Below are positions 24,438 through 33,481 of a DNA stretch of 46,273 bases, one piece after another. The DNA lies in NCBI GenBank assembly GCA_034717985.1, contig JAYEMH010000013.1:1-46273 (forward strand), given 5' to 3'. Positions within the stretch are counted from its first letter, which is position 1; each line of letters opens with the position of its first letter. The notes beneath the pieces are model-generated. The model was not told the DNA's origin, made no database searches, and saw nothing but the letters and a program-made list of their open reading frames with translations. This DNA comes from JAYEMH01 sp034717985 [NCBI: Candidatus Ratteibacteria bacterium]. Its GTDB lineage: Bacteria; CAZDME01; JAYEMH01. Both the position numbers and the translations under genes were made by a program.

Positions 24438-25802
24438 TTAAGCCTCCTCTGATTTAGCTTTTACCGACCAAATCCGATCAATAAACCCGGTGGAAAATTT
24501 TCCCCGAATAAAAAGCGGATTATTTAAAACCGTAGAGTGAAAAGGAATTGTCGTCTTTACACCGCTAATTTCAAATTCGGTCAGCGCCCTTTGCATTCGG
24601 GCAATCGCCTCTTCTCTATCGGCACCATGAGCGATAAGCTTGGCTAAGAGCGAATCATAAAAGGGCTGAATATAAAAAGAGGGATAAATGTGGCTGTCAA
24701 CCCGGATGCCCGGTCCGCCCGGAAATTGGCAGATATTTATTTCACCGGGCGTAGGCAGAAAGTCATTCTCCGGATCTTCTGCGTTAATGCGGCACTCAAT
24801 CGCCCAGCCGTTCAATTTTATCAGGTCCTGATGATACCTTAACTTGTCTCCCTGAGCAAGACGAATCTGCTCTTTAACCAGGTCGATTCCAGTAACCATT
24901 TCTGTTACCGAATGCTCTACCTGAATACGCGTATTCATCTCCATAAAATAGAAATGTCCTTCCCTATCCAGTAAAAACTCCACTGTTCCGGCGCTCATAT
25001 ATTTGATGGTTTTAGCGGCCCGCAGGGCTGAGTCTCCCATTTTTTTTCTTAATTTTTTATCCACCGCCGAAGAGGGCGATTCTTCAATCAACTTTTGATA
25101 ACGGCGCTGGATAGTGCATTCCCTTTCCCCGAGATGGATAATTTTCCCGAATTTATCGGCTAAAATCTGAAACTCAATGTGCCGCGGGTCCTGGATGCAT
25201 TTTTCGATGTAAAGTTCAGGATTACCAAAGCTGGCTTCCGCCTCGGTTCGGGCAGTTAAAAAGGCATTGGCCAGACTCACGTCATTATGGGCAATGCGCA
25301 TTCCCTTGCCTCCCCCACCGGCGGCCGCTTTAATCATTACCGGATACCCTATCTTTTTAACGATTGATAAGGCCTCTTCCTTATTTTTCACCACCCCTTC
25401 GCTTCCGGGAATTACCGGTATGCCGGCTTTTTTCATTAATTTTCGGGCTTCTATTTTATCCCCCATAGCGCGAATATTCTCCGGCGTGGGGCCGACAAAT
25501 CTTATCCCGCAGGATTCACATACCTCGGCAAAATGGGCATTTTCGGCTAAGAACCCATAACCCGGATGAATAGCTTCAACATCCATTACCTCGGCCGCAC
25601 TAATAATGTTGGGAATCGAAAGATAACTACTGCTGCTGGGAGGCGGTCCGATACAAATACTTTCATCGGCAAATCGCACGTGGAGCGAATTGACATCGGC
25701 TTCAGAATAAATAGCTACTGTCCCAATCCCCAATTCGCGGCAGGCTCTGATTATTCTCAAGGCGATTTCGCCCCGGTTAGCAATTAGTATTTTACTGAAC
25801 AT
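24438..25802 (-). CDS. accC: Acetyl-CoA carboxylase biotin carboxylase subunit AccC
   Basis: A 454-residue ATP-grasp enzyme that carboxylates biotin on AccB, the first half-reaction of fatty-acid synthesis. The start [19 protein letters not shown] is the universal biotin carboxylase N-terminus. The ATP-binding loop [12 protein letters not shown], the catalytic [16 protein letters not shown] and [15 protein letters not shown] follow in order. All catalytic residues I can check are present. It follows accB by 5 bases. The carboxyltransferase subunits AccA and AccD are not in the window. This is a stand-alone subunit, not a pyruvate carboxylase fusion, since no BCCP or CT domain follows. Confidence 0.97.
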   Translation of the reverse strand: MFSKILIANRGEIALRIIRACRELGIGTVAIYSEADVNSLHVRFADESICIGPPPSSSSYLSIPNIISAAEVMDVEAIHPGYGFLAENAHFAEVCESCGIRFVGPTPENIRAMGDKIEARKLMKKAGIPVIPGSEGVVKNKEEALSIVKKIGYPVMIKAAAGGGGKGMRIAHNDVSLANAFLTARTEAEASFGNPELYIEKCIQDPRHIEFQILADKFGKIIHLGERECTIQRRYQKLIEESPSSAVDKKLRKKMGDSALRAAKTIKYMSAGTVEFLLDREGHFYFMEMNTRIQVEHSVTEMVTGIDLVKEQIRLAQGDKLRYHQDLIKLNGWAIECRINAEDPENDFLPTPGEINICQFPGGPGIRVDSHIYPSFYIQPFYDSLLAKLIAHGADREEAIARMQRALTEFEISGVKTTIPFHSTVLNNPLFIRGKFSTGFIDRIWSVKAKSEEA

Positions 25803-25807
25803 TTCCT

Positions 25808-26257
25808 TTATTCCGCCTTTACTAAAAATAATGTCTGTCCGTATTCAACCGGGTGCCCATCCTCAACTAAAATTTTTGCAATTCTTCCCCTGGTTTCTGC
25901 TTTGATTTCGTTCATCAATTTCATTGCTTCAATTATACAAACTACCTGCTCCGCCTCTACTATGTCTCCCTCCTCGACAAAAGGTGTTGCCTCCGGAGAT
26001 GAAGCTTGATAAAAGGTGCCGACCATAGGTGTTTTAATCGGGATTAAGTCTTCTTCGGTCTCTGTTTTTTCGCTCTTTTCGGTTTCCTTCTCTATTGCCG
26101 GCTTTGCCGCTGTCCCGGTTGATTCCACCGATATTGCGGGGATGTCTTTTCTCAGACGAAGGCGGATGCCTTCCTTCTCGATTTCAAATTCACCCAGATT
26201 AGAACGTTTAAAAAGGTCGATGATATTCTCTATCTCTTCTTTTACTTTAGGGTCCAT
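25808..26257 (-). CDS. accB: Biotin carboxyl carrier protein AccB
   Basis: A 149-residue BCCP. The N-terminal part is charged, the middle (about 45-75) is a Ala/Thr/Glu linker, and the C-terminal biotinyl domain starts at [17 protein letters not shown]. The biotin attachment motif EAMKLMNEI, with its Lys, is at about 114-122, and the protruding thumb of AccB-type domains ([15 protein letters not shown]) is present. It is followed 5 bases later by accC and preceded by efp, as in many Firmicutes. Confidence 0.96.
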   Translation of the reverse strand: MDPKVKEEIENIIDLFKRSNLGEFEIEKEGIRLRLRKDIPAISVESTGTAAKPAIEKETEKSEKTETEEDLIPIKTPMVGTFYQASSPEATPFVEEGDIVEAEQVVCIIEAMKLMNEIKAETRGRIAKILVEDGHPVEYGQTLFLVKAE

Positions 26258-26300
26258 TGCTACCTCCCATCATATTTTCCCATCTCCCTCACTAATAGTG

Positions 26301-26858
26301 TCATATTCGACTAATATACTTCCCGCTGCGCGTATCCACTTTAATTTTCTGGCCCGTTTTTATGAATAACGGGACCTGCAGTTTAAATCCGGTCTCCAGC
26401 GTTGCCTCTTTGGTCGCCCCGGAAACAGTATTGCCTTTCAAGCCGGGCTCAGTGTGGGTTGCGGTTAAACTGACTGACGCCGGCAGATCGATATCAAGTA
26501 CTGCCCCCTGATAAATTTTTGCCGTCACGGTCTGGTTTTCCACCAAAAAATGGACTTTATCGCCTAAAATCTCTTTGGCCAATGTATATTCTTCGTTTGT
26601 TTTGAAATCCATAAAGTGATAAAAAATATCCAGGCGGTATAAATATTCAATCGCTGTGGTGGTAATGCTTGCCTTGGAAACTTTTTCTTCACTGCGAAAC
26701 ATTCTTTCCGTAATCGCTCCGGTTTTTAAATTCTTGATCTTAGTCCGGGCAAAAGCGCCGCCTTTTCCCGGTTTAACCCAGGAAACGCCGAGAATTTCAA
26801 AGAGATTTTTTTCCAATTCTATTACCATACCGCGTTTAAAATTAGTGGGAGAAATCAT
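26301..26858 (-). CDS. efp: Translation elongation factor P
   Basis: A 185-residue EF-P with the KOW-like domain first and two OB domains after it. The modification loop reads VKPGKGGAFARTK with Lys at residue 32, so the usual Lys-type EF-P that rescues ribosomes stalled at polyproline. The C-terminal signature ATLETGFKLQVPLFIKTGQKI and VDTRSGKYISR is complete. Length is standard (185). Whether the Lys is modified cannot be seen; no EpmA, EarP or YmfI gene is nearby. The neighbours are pepP-like upstream and accB downstream. Confidence 0.97.
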   Translation of the reverse strand: MISPTNFKRGMVIELEKNLFEILGVSWVKPGKGGAFARTKIKNLKTGAITERMFRSEEKVSKASITTTAIEYLYRLDIFYHFMDFKTNEEYTLAKEILGDKVHFLVENQTVTAKIYQGAVLDIDLPASVSLTATHTEPGLKGNTVSGATKEATLETGFKLQVPLFIKTGQKIKVDTRSGKYISRI

Positions 26859-26867
26859 TGTTTTTTT

Positions 26868-27941
26868 CTAACCTTGTAATGGGTAAAGTGATAGTTGGCT
26901 CAATTTCTGACAGCTTCTCCGGTTAACTAAATACAAATCTTCGATTCTAACTCCGCCCCAGCCGGGAAAATAAACAGCCGGCTCAAGAGTAAAGACCATC
27001 CCGGGAACTAATGTATCCTTGCTTTTCGTTGAAAAAAAAGGCCGCTCATGGACATCTAATCCTATTCCGTGGCCGACAGAATGAGGGAAAAACTTACCCC
27101 ATCCTCTTCCGGAAAAAAAGCGGTGTGCTTTTTCTTCAACTTCAGCAATTAATATCCCCGGTTTAATTACCCGCTGGATAAAATCTTTCGCCTCCATGAT
27201 TACATTATAGATTTGAACCTGTTTACTGTTGGGCCGACCAAGGGAGAAGGTGCGGGTCATATCAGACTTATAGCCTTCAAAATCCACCCCCATATCAATC
27301 AAAACCAGGTCACCTTTTTTAAGACTCTTCCGTCCGGGCTGAGCATGGGGAGAAGCCGTATGCGCGCCAAAGGCAACAATCGGATTAAAAGCCGGCTTGC
27401 GCCCGCATTTAGCAATCCGTTCGGACAAATTTCCGGCAATATCCAACTCCGTCAAACCGGGTCTTAAATTCTTTTTAACTCCGGTGAAAATCTTCTCAGT
27501 GATAGAAACAGCCTTTTTAATTTTCGCTATCTCCTGAAGTGTCTTTATAGCCCTCAACTGCTCGACTATACCGGAGGTGCCTTTCAGCTTGCAATTTAAA
27601 GAAATCCTCCGGAGCGATCTTAAACCGGCCACCGAGAAATACTCCTCCTCAAATCCTAACCGCTTTATTTTCGCCCTTTTAATGAAATCGTTTAAAAAGT
27701 TCCAATCGCCTCGTTTCCGTTCATTAATCTTAAATGAGGTGATTTTTGATTTTGCTTCGGCAAGCTCACAAATACCGGTAAAAAACACACTCTCTTTCCC
27801 GGTAATTAAAAGCACTCCCTCCAAACTGGAAAAGCCGGTTAGATGCTTTATGTTCCGAAAATTTGTAATAAGGAGAGCATCAAGTTTGGCCTCTTTAATT
27901 TTTTTCTTAAGTTCGCTTGAATTTTTATTTTGATATTTCAC
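26868..27941 (-). CDS. M24-family Xaa-Pro aminopeptidase (PepP/YqhT-like)
   Basis: A 357-residue metallopeptidase with the N-terminal creatinase domain (about 1-130) and the C-terminal pita-bread domain. Metal ligands of the M24 family are seen in LVLIDMGVDFEGYKSDMTRT (the two Asp), HSVGHGIGLDVHE (His) and FTLEPAVYFPGWGGVRIED (the two Glu). It would remove the first residue before a proline. It overlaps aroQ by 4 bases (ATGA) and precedes efp by 9 bases, the aroQ-pepP-efp order of Bacillus. A gene for prolidase proper is less likely given the length and context. Confidence 0.93.
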   Translation of the reverse strand: MKYQNKNSSELKKKIKEAKLDALLITNFRNIKHLTGFSSLEGVLLITGKESVFFTGICELAEAKSKITSFKINERKRGDWNFLNDFIKRAKIKRLGFEEEYFSVAGLRSLRRISLNCKLKGTSGIVEQLRAIKTLQEIAKIKKAVSITEKIFTGVKKNLRPGLTELDIAGNLSERIAKCGRKPAFNPIVAFGAHTASPHAQPGRKSLKKGDLVLIDMGVDFEGYKSDMTRTFSLGRPNSKQVQIYNVIMEAKDFIQRVIKPGILIAEVEEKAHRFFSGRGWGKFFPHSVGHGIGLDVHERPFFSTKSKDTLVPGMVFTLEPAVYFPGWGGVRIEDLYLVNRRSCQKLSQLSLYPLQG

Positions 27942-28378
27942 TTTTGCTTAATTATTTTGATGGCGGCTTCCAGCGAAAGGTAATAACTTTGCCCGCCAAA
28001 TCCACTTATCTGTCCGATCGCCACCGGAGCAATAAGAGACTGGCGGCGAAATTCCTCCCGGGCATAAATATTGCTTAGGTGCACCTCTATCGTGGAAATC
28101 CGGGTAGCCAAAATGGCATCCCGAATGGCCACACTGGTATGCGTATAGGCGGCCGGATTGATAATTAAAATGTCTACCGATTTCTTGCTCCGTCCGATAA
28201 GTTCAACAATTTCCCCCTCATGATTTGACTGGGCAATTTGAATCTTGACCTTTGCCTTTTTAGCCAGCATCCTGAGATTTTTGTTTATTTCAGCCAAATT
28301 AATTTTACCATAGATATCGGGTTCTCTTGAGCCGAGAAGGTCCAAATTAGGTCCGTGGATAACTAAAATCTTAGCCAT
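27938..28378 (-). CDS. aroQ: Type II 3-dehydroquinate dehydratase AroQ
   Basis: A 146-residue dodecameric type II dehydroquinase of the shikimate path. The substrate loop ILVIHGPNLDLLGSREPDIYG contains the active-site Arg and Tyr region. INPAAYTHTSVAIRDAI holds the catalytic Asn and His-binding segment, and EVHLSNIYAREEFR carries His and the lid residues. All are conserved. It is coupled to the peptidase gene by a 4-base overlap. No other shikimate genes are near. Confidence 0.97.
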   Translation of the reverse strand: MAKILVIHGPNLDLLGSREPDIYGKINLAEINKNLRMLAKKAKVKIQIAQSNHEGEIVELIGRSKKSVDILIINPAAYTHTSVAIRDAILATRISTIEVHLSNIYAREEFRRQSLIAPVAIGQISGFGGQSYYLSLEAAIKIIKQK

Positions 28379-28446
28379 TTATCCCTCCTTTTCCATATCC
28401 CGCTTGCCCTGAACCCACCGTGGTTCATGGTCCCCGTCTACCCGTT

Positions 28447-28602
28447 TTATTTCTCTGCTTCATCGATTAACATTATCGGGATGCTGTCTCTTACAGGATA
28501 TTTCAAGCCGCACTTCCGGCAGACAATTTTTTCACCTTCTTCTTTTACGTCGGCCTTGCAGGCCGGACAGGCTAAAATGCTGAGAAGCTCTTTATCAATC
28601 AT
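28447..28602 (-). CDS. Trm112/YcaR-like small zinc-ribbon protein
   Basis: A 51-residue protein found by reading the gap between the UPF0104 gene and aroQ. It starts MIDKELLSILACPACKADV and ends with a second pair in VCRKCGLKYPV, then SIPIMLIDEAEK. Two CxxC pairs and the 'CPxC...CxxCGxxYPI..GIPxML' pattern are those of the Trm112/UPF0434 family. GGAGGAAG precedes the ATG at good spacing, and the ATG overlaps the stop of the UPF0104 gene by 4 bases. Family members stabilise methyltransferases or act with lipid-A-type enzymes; the partner here is not evident. Confidence 0.88.
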   Translation of the reverse strand: MIDKELLSILACPACKADVKEEGEKIVCRKCGLKYPVRDSIPIMLIDEAEK

Positions 28603-29597
28603 AATTCTGCTTCCTCCTTGGCGAATAAAGTCTTAATCGGGGCAATTTTCAAGTGAGAAAAAAGATAACAAATTCCACCGGCTATCCCGGCCGCCCATAG
28701 AAAAAGAAGCAAGATAATCGAGAACGACCCGGCTATTTGCACACCAATCAAACCGCCGAAAAATCCGACGTATAAATTCTCTCTTATTCCAATACCGTTG
28801 ATGGTAATGGGGAGGCTGCTGATTAAGGCAATGGTTGGTGTATAAATGAAAAAATAAATCAGCGGGACACTGACAGGTACCGGTAAACCCTTTACGACAA
28901 AATAATTGACGGCGATAAAACACACCTGAATTACCAAGGACAGCAAAACAGTCTTTATAAGAACATTTTTGTACTGCTTGTGGGCGGAAAAAGCATCACA
29001 GGTTTTTCTTATCTTATCATCAATTTTTAACTTTTGAAAAAGGCGTTTTAAAAAAGTGAGCTTTCCCAGCCAATGTTTACCGCTGATGGTCGAAAGAAAC
29101 ACCATGCTGCCGCAAACGATAAAGCCGCCCCAGACAGCATACATGATTGTCCGATTGTCTTGAAGAAGAGGAAGGAAACATATCACCGCAAAAGCCATCA
29201 CAAACAATCCCGTAATTCCCACCAGGCGATCCATCAAAACAGACACATATGACTCGGCGGATTTCCCGGTCTCTTTGCCCACCAGATATCCTTTTACCAG
29301 GTCTCCTCCGACAGTCGTGGGCAAAAAATTGTTAAAGAAATATCCGACAAAAGTAAGGCGGATTAATTTAGCCATACCCAGTTTTATACGATGAATTCTT
29401 AAAAGGCACTGCCAGCGATAGGCGGTAATTCCCATAATGAAAAGATAAAAAAGCGCCGCCAGAAAAAGATAGCTGAGCTTAATCTGCAGGATAATGTGTT
29501 TAACCTCCCCCATTTTCAATCTTTTAACCAGAAACAGGATTAAACCCAGTGTCAGCAGAACTTTAAATAAAAAAATCAATTTCTTTGAAATTTTCAT
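28599..29597 (-). CDS. UPF0104 / lysylphosphatidylglycerol synthase-like flippase domain membrane protein
   Basis: A 332-residue polytopic membrane protein with about eight hydrophobic segments. The conserved GYFFNNFLPTTVGGDLVKGY (about 96-115) is the hallmark of the UPF0104/YbhN/AglD superfamily, and SLPITINGIGIRENLYVGFF (about 262-281) is its second signature. Relatives include the membrane part of MprF, which moves modified lipids across the bilayer, so a lipid flippase role is likely. There is no catalytic synthetase domain. It follows the Memo-like gene by one base and is coupled to the Trm112-like gene by ATGA overlap. Confidence 0.9.
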   Translation of the reverse strand: MKISKKLIFLFKVLLTLGLILFLVKRLKMGEVKHIILQIKLSYLFLAALFYLFIMGITAYRWQCLLRIHRIKLGMAKLIRLTFVGYFFNNFLPTTVGGDLVKGYLVGKETGKSAESYVSVLMDRLVGITGLFVMAFAVICFLPLLQDNRTIMYAVWGGFIVCGSMVFLSTISGKHWLGKLTFLKRLFQKLKIDDKIRKTCDAFSAHKQYKNVLIKTVLLSLVIQVCFIAVNYFVVKGLPVPVSVPLIYFFIYTPTIALISSLPITINGIGIRENLYVGFFGGLIGVQIAGSFSIILLLFLWAAGIAGGICYLFSHLKIAPIKTLFAKEEAEL

Positions 29598-29598
29598 C

Positions 29599-30402
29599 TT
29601 ACTCCACTATTACTCCGGCATAACCAACTACTTCGGAATAATTTCCGCTGGCTTCCCCTGAGGTGGCATACATAACCAGCTCTCCTCTTTTTGCCCCCAG
29701 GGCTTTGCAAGCCAGAATCATTATTGCCGCTGGCATATATCCGCACATCGAGATATCATTCGCCACCACCGTATCAAAAAACCTTTTTGCCTCAAGTTTC
29801 AATAAAGGCTCTAAGGCTAACTTATCTAATTTTTCAGCCGTTTCCTGAGGTTGATAATGGGTCATATCCGAACTGGCCAGAATTAGCACCTTTTTCTTAC
29901 CGGCTTTTACGGCTTTTACGATACCCTTACTTATCTTTTCCAGTTGATGAAAACTGCTAAATCCCAAAACCAGAGGAACAATTTTTGTCGAAGGGAAAAA
30001 GTATTGAATAAAAGGAAGCTGTACTTCTAAAGAATGTTCGCCCAGATGAGCCTGGTAATCGTTTTTCACTAAAGGTGAAGCCTTTAGAATTTCTTCCGCC
30101 AATTCTTGGTCAATTTCAACTGAACCGAGAGGCGTCTGCCAATTCCCCTCTTTCCATAAAGCACCGGTCACACCAACGGCGCGATGGGCGGGTCCGAGAA
30201 TAATAACGGTATCCGGATTGGCGATTTGAGAAAAAACTGCCCCGGCAACTTTCCCGGAGTAAATATATCCCGCGTGAGGCGAAAGTATTCCCTTGACCTC
30301 TCGTTTCGAGCCGCCTTTAATGTGGTATTTGTCAATTTCCTTCTTGATTAAATCCGCCCGGCCGGGATAAAACTGACCGGCGACAAAAGGTTCTCTTTCC
30401 AT
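29599..30402 (-). CDS. Memo-family protein (AmmeMemoRadiSam system protein B)
   Basis: A 267-residue protein of the Memo/LigB-like family, matching over its full length. Conserved segments are REPFVAGQFYPG at the start, LSPHAGYIYSGKVAGAV, ILGPAHR, GEHSLEVQLPFIQYFFP and ASSDMTHY, which carry the His and Cys/Asp positions of the metal-like pocket. In many bacteria and archaea the gene is beside an AMMECR1 protein and a radical SAM protein; neither is here. The biochemical role is not established. It lies between an M16 peptidase and the UPF0104 membrane protein in a close-packed run. Confidence 0.93.
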   Translation of the reverse strand: MEREPFVAGQFYPGRADLIKKEIDKYHIKGGSKREVKGILSPHAGYIYSGKVAGAVFSQIANPDTVIILGPAHRAVGVTGALWKEGNWQTPLGSVEIDQELAEEILKASPLVKNDYQAHLGEHSLEVQLPFIQYFFPSTKIVPLVLGFSSFHQLEKISKGIVKAVKAGKKKVLILASSDMTHYQPQETAEKLDKLALEPLLKLEAKRFFDTVVANDISMCGYMPAAIMILACKALGAKRGELVMYATSGEASGNYSEVVGYAGVIVE

Positions 30403-30414
30403 AATTTCTCCTGT

Positions 30415-31737
30415 TTAGAGTTCTTCCGGACTAAGAATTAAAAGAACCGCCTTATCATCCCTGAAATATTTTTTTGCCGCTTCTTTTATCTCATGGGGCT
30501 TTAACGCCGCAATATTCTTTAAATAAACCGCGCCAAAGTCAGAGCCTAAACCGATGGTTTCAAACCAGCCCAGATAATAGGCCTGATCTTTGTTGCGCTG
30601 TTGAGCCAGGTAGAAATTTCCGGTGAGATAATTTTTGATTTTTTGTAATTCTTCTTCACTAATTTCTCCCGCCTGTATTTTTCTTATTTCCTCCCTGAAG
30701 GCCGCTTCAGCTTCTTTAACCCTTTCCGGCTGAACGCCAACATAAAATACAAAGGTGCTGGTATCCACCCGGGTCGGATAAAAACTTCCCAGGGCATAAC
30801 CGATCCCTTTTTTATCACGAATGTTTTCAAACATTCGTGAACTCATTCCCCCACCCAGAAGAGCACTGATTGCTTTTAACACCGGATAGTCGTCATTTTC
30901 TACCGCCGCCGCCCTAAAACCTAAAAATATCATTGACTGCTGTAAGTCGGATTTCTTGATAACCGTTCTCTTCCCCCGGCTTTGAAAAGCCTGAGTGTGA
31001 AACACAGAAGGTTCGCCTGAAGGTAAAGCGCGGAAATTTTCCTGGACTAAGGGTATAACCTCCTTCGCATCAAGGTTGCCGACAAAAGTAATTACGGCGT
31101 TCTGGCTGGAAAAGCATCTTTTGTATTGCTTGAGTAAATCGGTTCGGCTAAACCGGGAAATGGTATCTAAAAAACCGAAAGTCGGCTTGCCGTATGGATG
31201 GCTGCCGTAAATATTTTCATTAAAGGCGCAATGGGCAAATTCGAAAGGATTATCCTCAAGGCTTCGGATTTCCTGGCTAATCAATTTCTTTTCTTTTTGG
31301 ACCTCTTTTTCCGGAAATGCCGGCATGGTCAGCACCTCGGCGAAAAGGCTCAAGCCTTCTTTCCAGTATTTTTTGGGAATGATAAGATGAATTTCCGAAA
31401 AATCTCTTTCAACCGATAGCCCCCAGATTCCGCCCAATGAATCAAAGCCCTCAGCAATTTGCTTAAAGTTTTTGTCTTCTGTCCCTTTAAAGAAAAGCCG
31501 CGATGTCAAATAGGTAAGCCCGGCTTCTTTCCGATTCTCTGCGCCTGACCCGCTACCGATAAAAAAATCGATGGCCACAATCTCGTTAGAAGAAGTCTGC
31601 TTAATTAAAACTTTTAATCCGCTCGGTAAGGTTTCTGTCGTAATCTTCATATTGCTTTTTTTACATTGCAGGCTGAAAAGCAAGCCACATAAAAAAATGA
31701 CAAAAAAAAGGGAAAAGAAAATCCTTCTCTTATTCAT
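30415..31737 (-). CDS. M16-family peptidase-like protein, zinc motif missing
   Basis: A 440-residue M16 fold protein with an N-terminal membrane or lipoprotein anchor (a Cys follows the hydrophobic segment, but Gln at -1 makes lipidation uncertain). Where active M16 enzymes have HxxEH, this chain reads EAGLTYLTSRLFFKGTEDKN, so the zinc ligands are lost. The C-terminal half keeps the substrate-side features, such as GGGMSSRMFENIRDKKGIGYAL, the R/Y pair that grips the peptide. This is the pattern of the non-catalytic partner in heterodimeric M16 proteases. The active partner is the gene just upstream, 17 bases away. Confidence 0.93.
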   Translation of the reverse strand: MNKRRIFFSLFFVIFLCGLLFSLQCKKSNMKITTETLPSGLKVLIKQTSSNEIVAIDFFIGSGSGAENRKEAGLTYLTSRLFFKGTEDKNFKQIAEGFDSLGGIWGLSVERDFSEIHLIIPKKYWKEGLSLFAEVLTMPAFPEKEVQKEKKLISQEIRSLEDNPFEFAHCAFNENIYGSHPYGKPTFGFLDTISRFSRTDLLKQYKRCFSSQNAVITFVGNLDAKEVIPLVQENFRALPSGEPSVFHTQAFQSRGKRTVIKKSDLQQSMIFLGFRAAAVENDDYPVLKAISALLGGGMSSRMFENIRDKKGIGYALGSFYPTRVDTSTFVFYVGVQPERVKEAEAAFREEIRKIQAGEISEEELQKIKNYLTGNFYLAQQRNKDQAYYLGWFETIGLGSDFGAVYLKNIAALKPHEIKEAAKKYFRDDKAVLLILSPEEL

Positions 31738-31754
31738 AAAACTCTGTTCGGTAA

Positions 31755-33059
31755 TTATGAGGCCGGCCTGATAATTACCCGGGCGAAGTTTTGCGAATCC
31801 AGATATTCGGTGGCTATTTCCCGCAGCTTCCCCGAATCAATCTTTTTTACTTTCGCCAGATAATTCTTTTCATAATCCAAAGCCGCCAGGCACTCCCAAT
31901 AGGCAAAATTTAAAGCCTGGTCCTTAAAAATTTCGCGTTGAAAATGAAAGTCGGCCTCAATCATTCGCCTGGCTTTTTCTAACTCTTCGTTGGCAACGAG
32001 CTCGTTTTTCACCCGTTCCAGTTCTTCCCAGATAATCGCTTCGACCTTTTCGAATCCTCCCGGTAAAAACTGTGCGTAAACCGAAAAAATCCCGGACTCC
32101 TTTTGAGTAAAAAACTGGCAGCTAACTGCGTTTACCAATTCTTCTTTTTCTTTCAGGCGTTCAACCAGCCTGGAACTGACACTACCGCCTAAAATAACCG
32201 CTAACAGATCTAAAGCAATGTGGTCATCATTTTCTACGGCCGGACCGGCAAATCCTAAAGTTAAATAGACTTGATTGACATTTTTTTCAACCGTGGCTTC
32301 TCTTACTCCCTTTTTGATTTTCGCCTCCGTCGGTACCTTCGGAAGACGCTTTTGGTATTCACCAAATCTTGTCTTTAATCCTTTAACGACGGCTTCTGGC
32401 TCAAAATCACCCGCCATGCTGACAACCATATTACCGGAATGATAATGAGCCGCATGATACTTTATCAGGGAATCTAACGGCATATTTTTAATCGTTTCTT
32501 CATCGCCCAAAACGCAATGTCCGTAAGGATGACCGGCATATAGAGTTTCAAAAAGCAAATCTACCGCTAAATCAGAGGGATTATCTTGTTTTCGGGAAAT
32601 CTCTTCGATAACCACTTTTTTTTCTTCGGCAAAATCTTTTTCATCAAAGTCAGGATTTAAAAATAAATCCAGGAGCAAATAGAGGGCTTCTTCGGCAAAA
32701 TCTTTCGGAACAACGGCATAATAGAAAGTTATCTCTTTACTGGTAGCGCCATTCAAGTATCCGCCCGCCCCTTCAATCTCTGCCTGTATGGAAGCGCGTC
32801 TTCCGGAAGGGGGCTTCTTTCGAAAAAGCATATGTTCGAGGAAATGGGATATCCCGTGGTTTTCTTTTTCTTCATCGGCAGAACCCACTTTTGCCCAGAC
32901 GCTTATCGCCACGACGGGAAGACTATCACATTTTCGGGTGAGAACGACCATTCCATTAGTCAACTCTGTGCGCATTGGATTATCCGAAGGATACGTGGCG
33001 CAGCCAGTTATAATAACCGGGATTACCACTAAGGTAAAAAGGAAATTTTTAAAAGCCAC
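31755..33059 (-). CDS. M16-family zinc peptidase lipoprotein, catalytic subunit
   Basis: A 434-residue M16 peptidase with lipobox IITGC (Cys20), so it should be anchored at a membrane facing the periplasm. The inverted zinc motif HFLEH is in HGISHFLEHMLFRKK (about 73-87), with the downstream Glu in EEKKVVIEEI. The C-terminal domain keeps LGGSVSSRLVERLKEKEELV. It would cut peptides in a closed chamber together with the inactive partner encoded next. The pair is like YmxG-type and pitrilysin-related heterodimers. It follows the DUF4870-like gene by 6 bases. Confidence 0.95.
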   Translation of the reverse strand: MAFKNFLFTLVVIPVIITGCATYPSDNPMRTELTNGMVVLTRKCDSLPVVAISVWAKVGSADEEKENHGISHFLEHMLFRKKPPSGRRASIQAEIEGAGGYLNGATSKEITFYYAVVPKDFAEEALYLLLDLFLNPDFDEKDFAEEKKVVIEEISRKQDNPSDLAVDLLFETLYAGHPYGHCVLGDEETIKNMPLDSLIKYHAAHYHSGNMVVSMAGDFEPEAVVKGLKTRFGEYQKRLPKVPTEAKIKKGVREATVEKNVNQVYLTLGFAGPAVENDDHIALDLLAVILGGSVSSRLVERLKEKEELVNAVSCQFFTQKESGIFSVYAQFLPGGFEKVEAIIWEELERVKNELVANEELEKARRMIEADFHFQREIFKDQALNFAYWECLAALDYEKNYLAKVKKIDSGKLREIATEYLDSQNFARVIIRPAS

Positions 33060-33065
33060 CCGCGA

Positions 33066-33377
33066 TTAAATCCTGATTTTTTCTGCTAAGTTACCAAGGA
33101 CAGGAACTTTCCAGTATTCCCCTGCTTTGGCCTTGACCAGTCCGACAAACATAAAGGCAGCCAGAAACAAATTTAACATCTTCCCGATCCAAGGCAAATA
33201 CCAAAAAAGGAAAAAACAAAGACAGATAAGCAACCCCTGTTTGGCGTGGAAACATATAAAGGGATGGTCTTTTTTGAGCAGCAGTACGATAAGGCATATA
33301 ACCGGTACATACCCCAGAGCCGCAAAATTTCTCACCTCATCTGACCACTCTTTTCTTTCTTTGGAAGGGACTGGCAT
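33066..33377 (-). CDS. DUF4870/Tic20-like small membrane protein
   Basis: A 103-residue membrane protein with three hydrophobic segments (about 19-35, 48-63 and 65-82). 'NFAALGYVPVICLIVLLLKKDHPFICFHAKQG' in outline matches the DUF4870/Tic20-like pattern, where a short loop with F.RFHA.QG separates the first two helices. Function is unknown; these are common small membrane proteins. It lies 6 bases upstream of the M16 lipoprotein gene and may be the first gene of that run. Confidence 0.75.
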   Translation of the reverse strand: MPVPSKERKEWSDEVRNFAALGYVPVICLIVLLLKKDHPFICFHAKQGLLICLCFFLFWYLPWIGKMLNLFLAAFMFVGLVKAKAGEYWKVPVLGNLAEKIRI

Positions 33378-33426
33378 AATTCCTCTAATCGTTGCTTAAA
33401 TTTAGCATATAAAGCGGGCGCTGTCA

Positions 33427-33455
33427 ATAAAAATAGCCATCCGTTACTGATGGCC
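33427..33455 (-). terminator. Rho-independent terminator after the lipoprotein gene
   Basis: On the minus strand GCCATC (33449-33454) pairs with GATGGC (33436-33441) around a 7-base loop, followed by TATTTTTATTG. The hairpin is 27 bases after the stop of the gene at 33482 and closes the pseudopilin-lipoprotein transcript. Confidence 0.7.
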
Positions 33456-33481
33456 AAAAAAATGAGCTGTTTATTTAAACC

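Noticed and set aside
28380-28446. Terminator between the Trm112-like gene and aroQ
   Set aside because: TGAACC/GGTTCA forms only a 6-bp stem and no T run follows.
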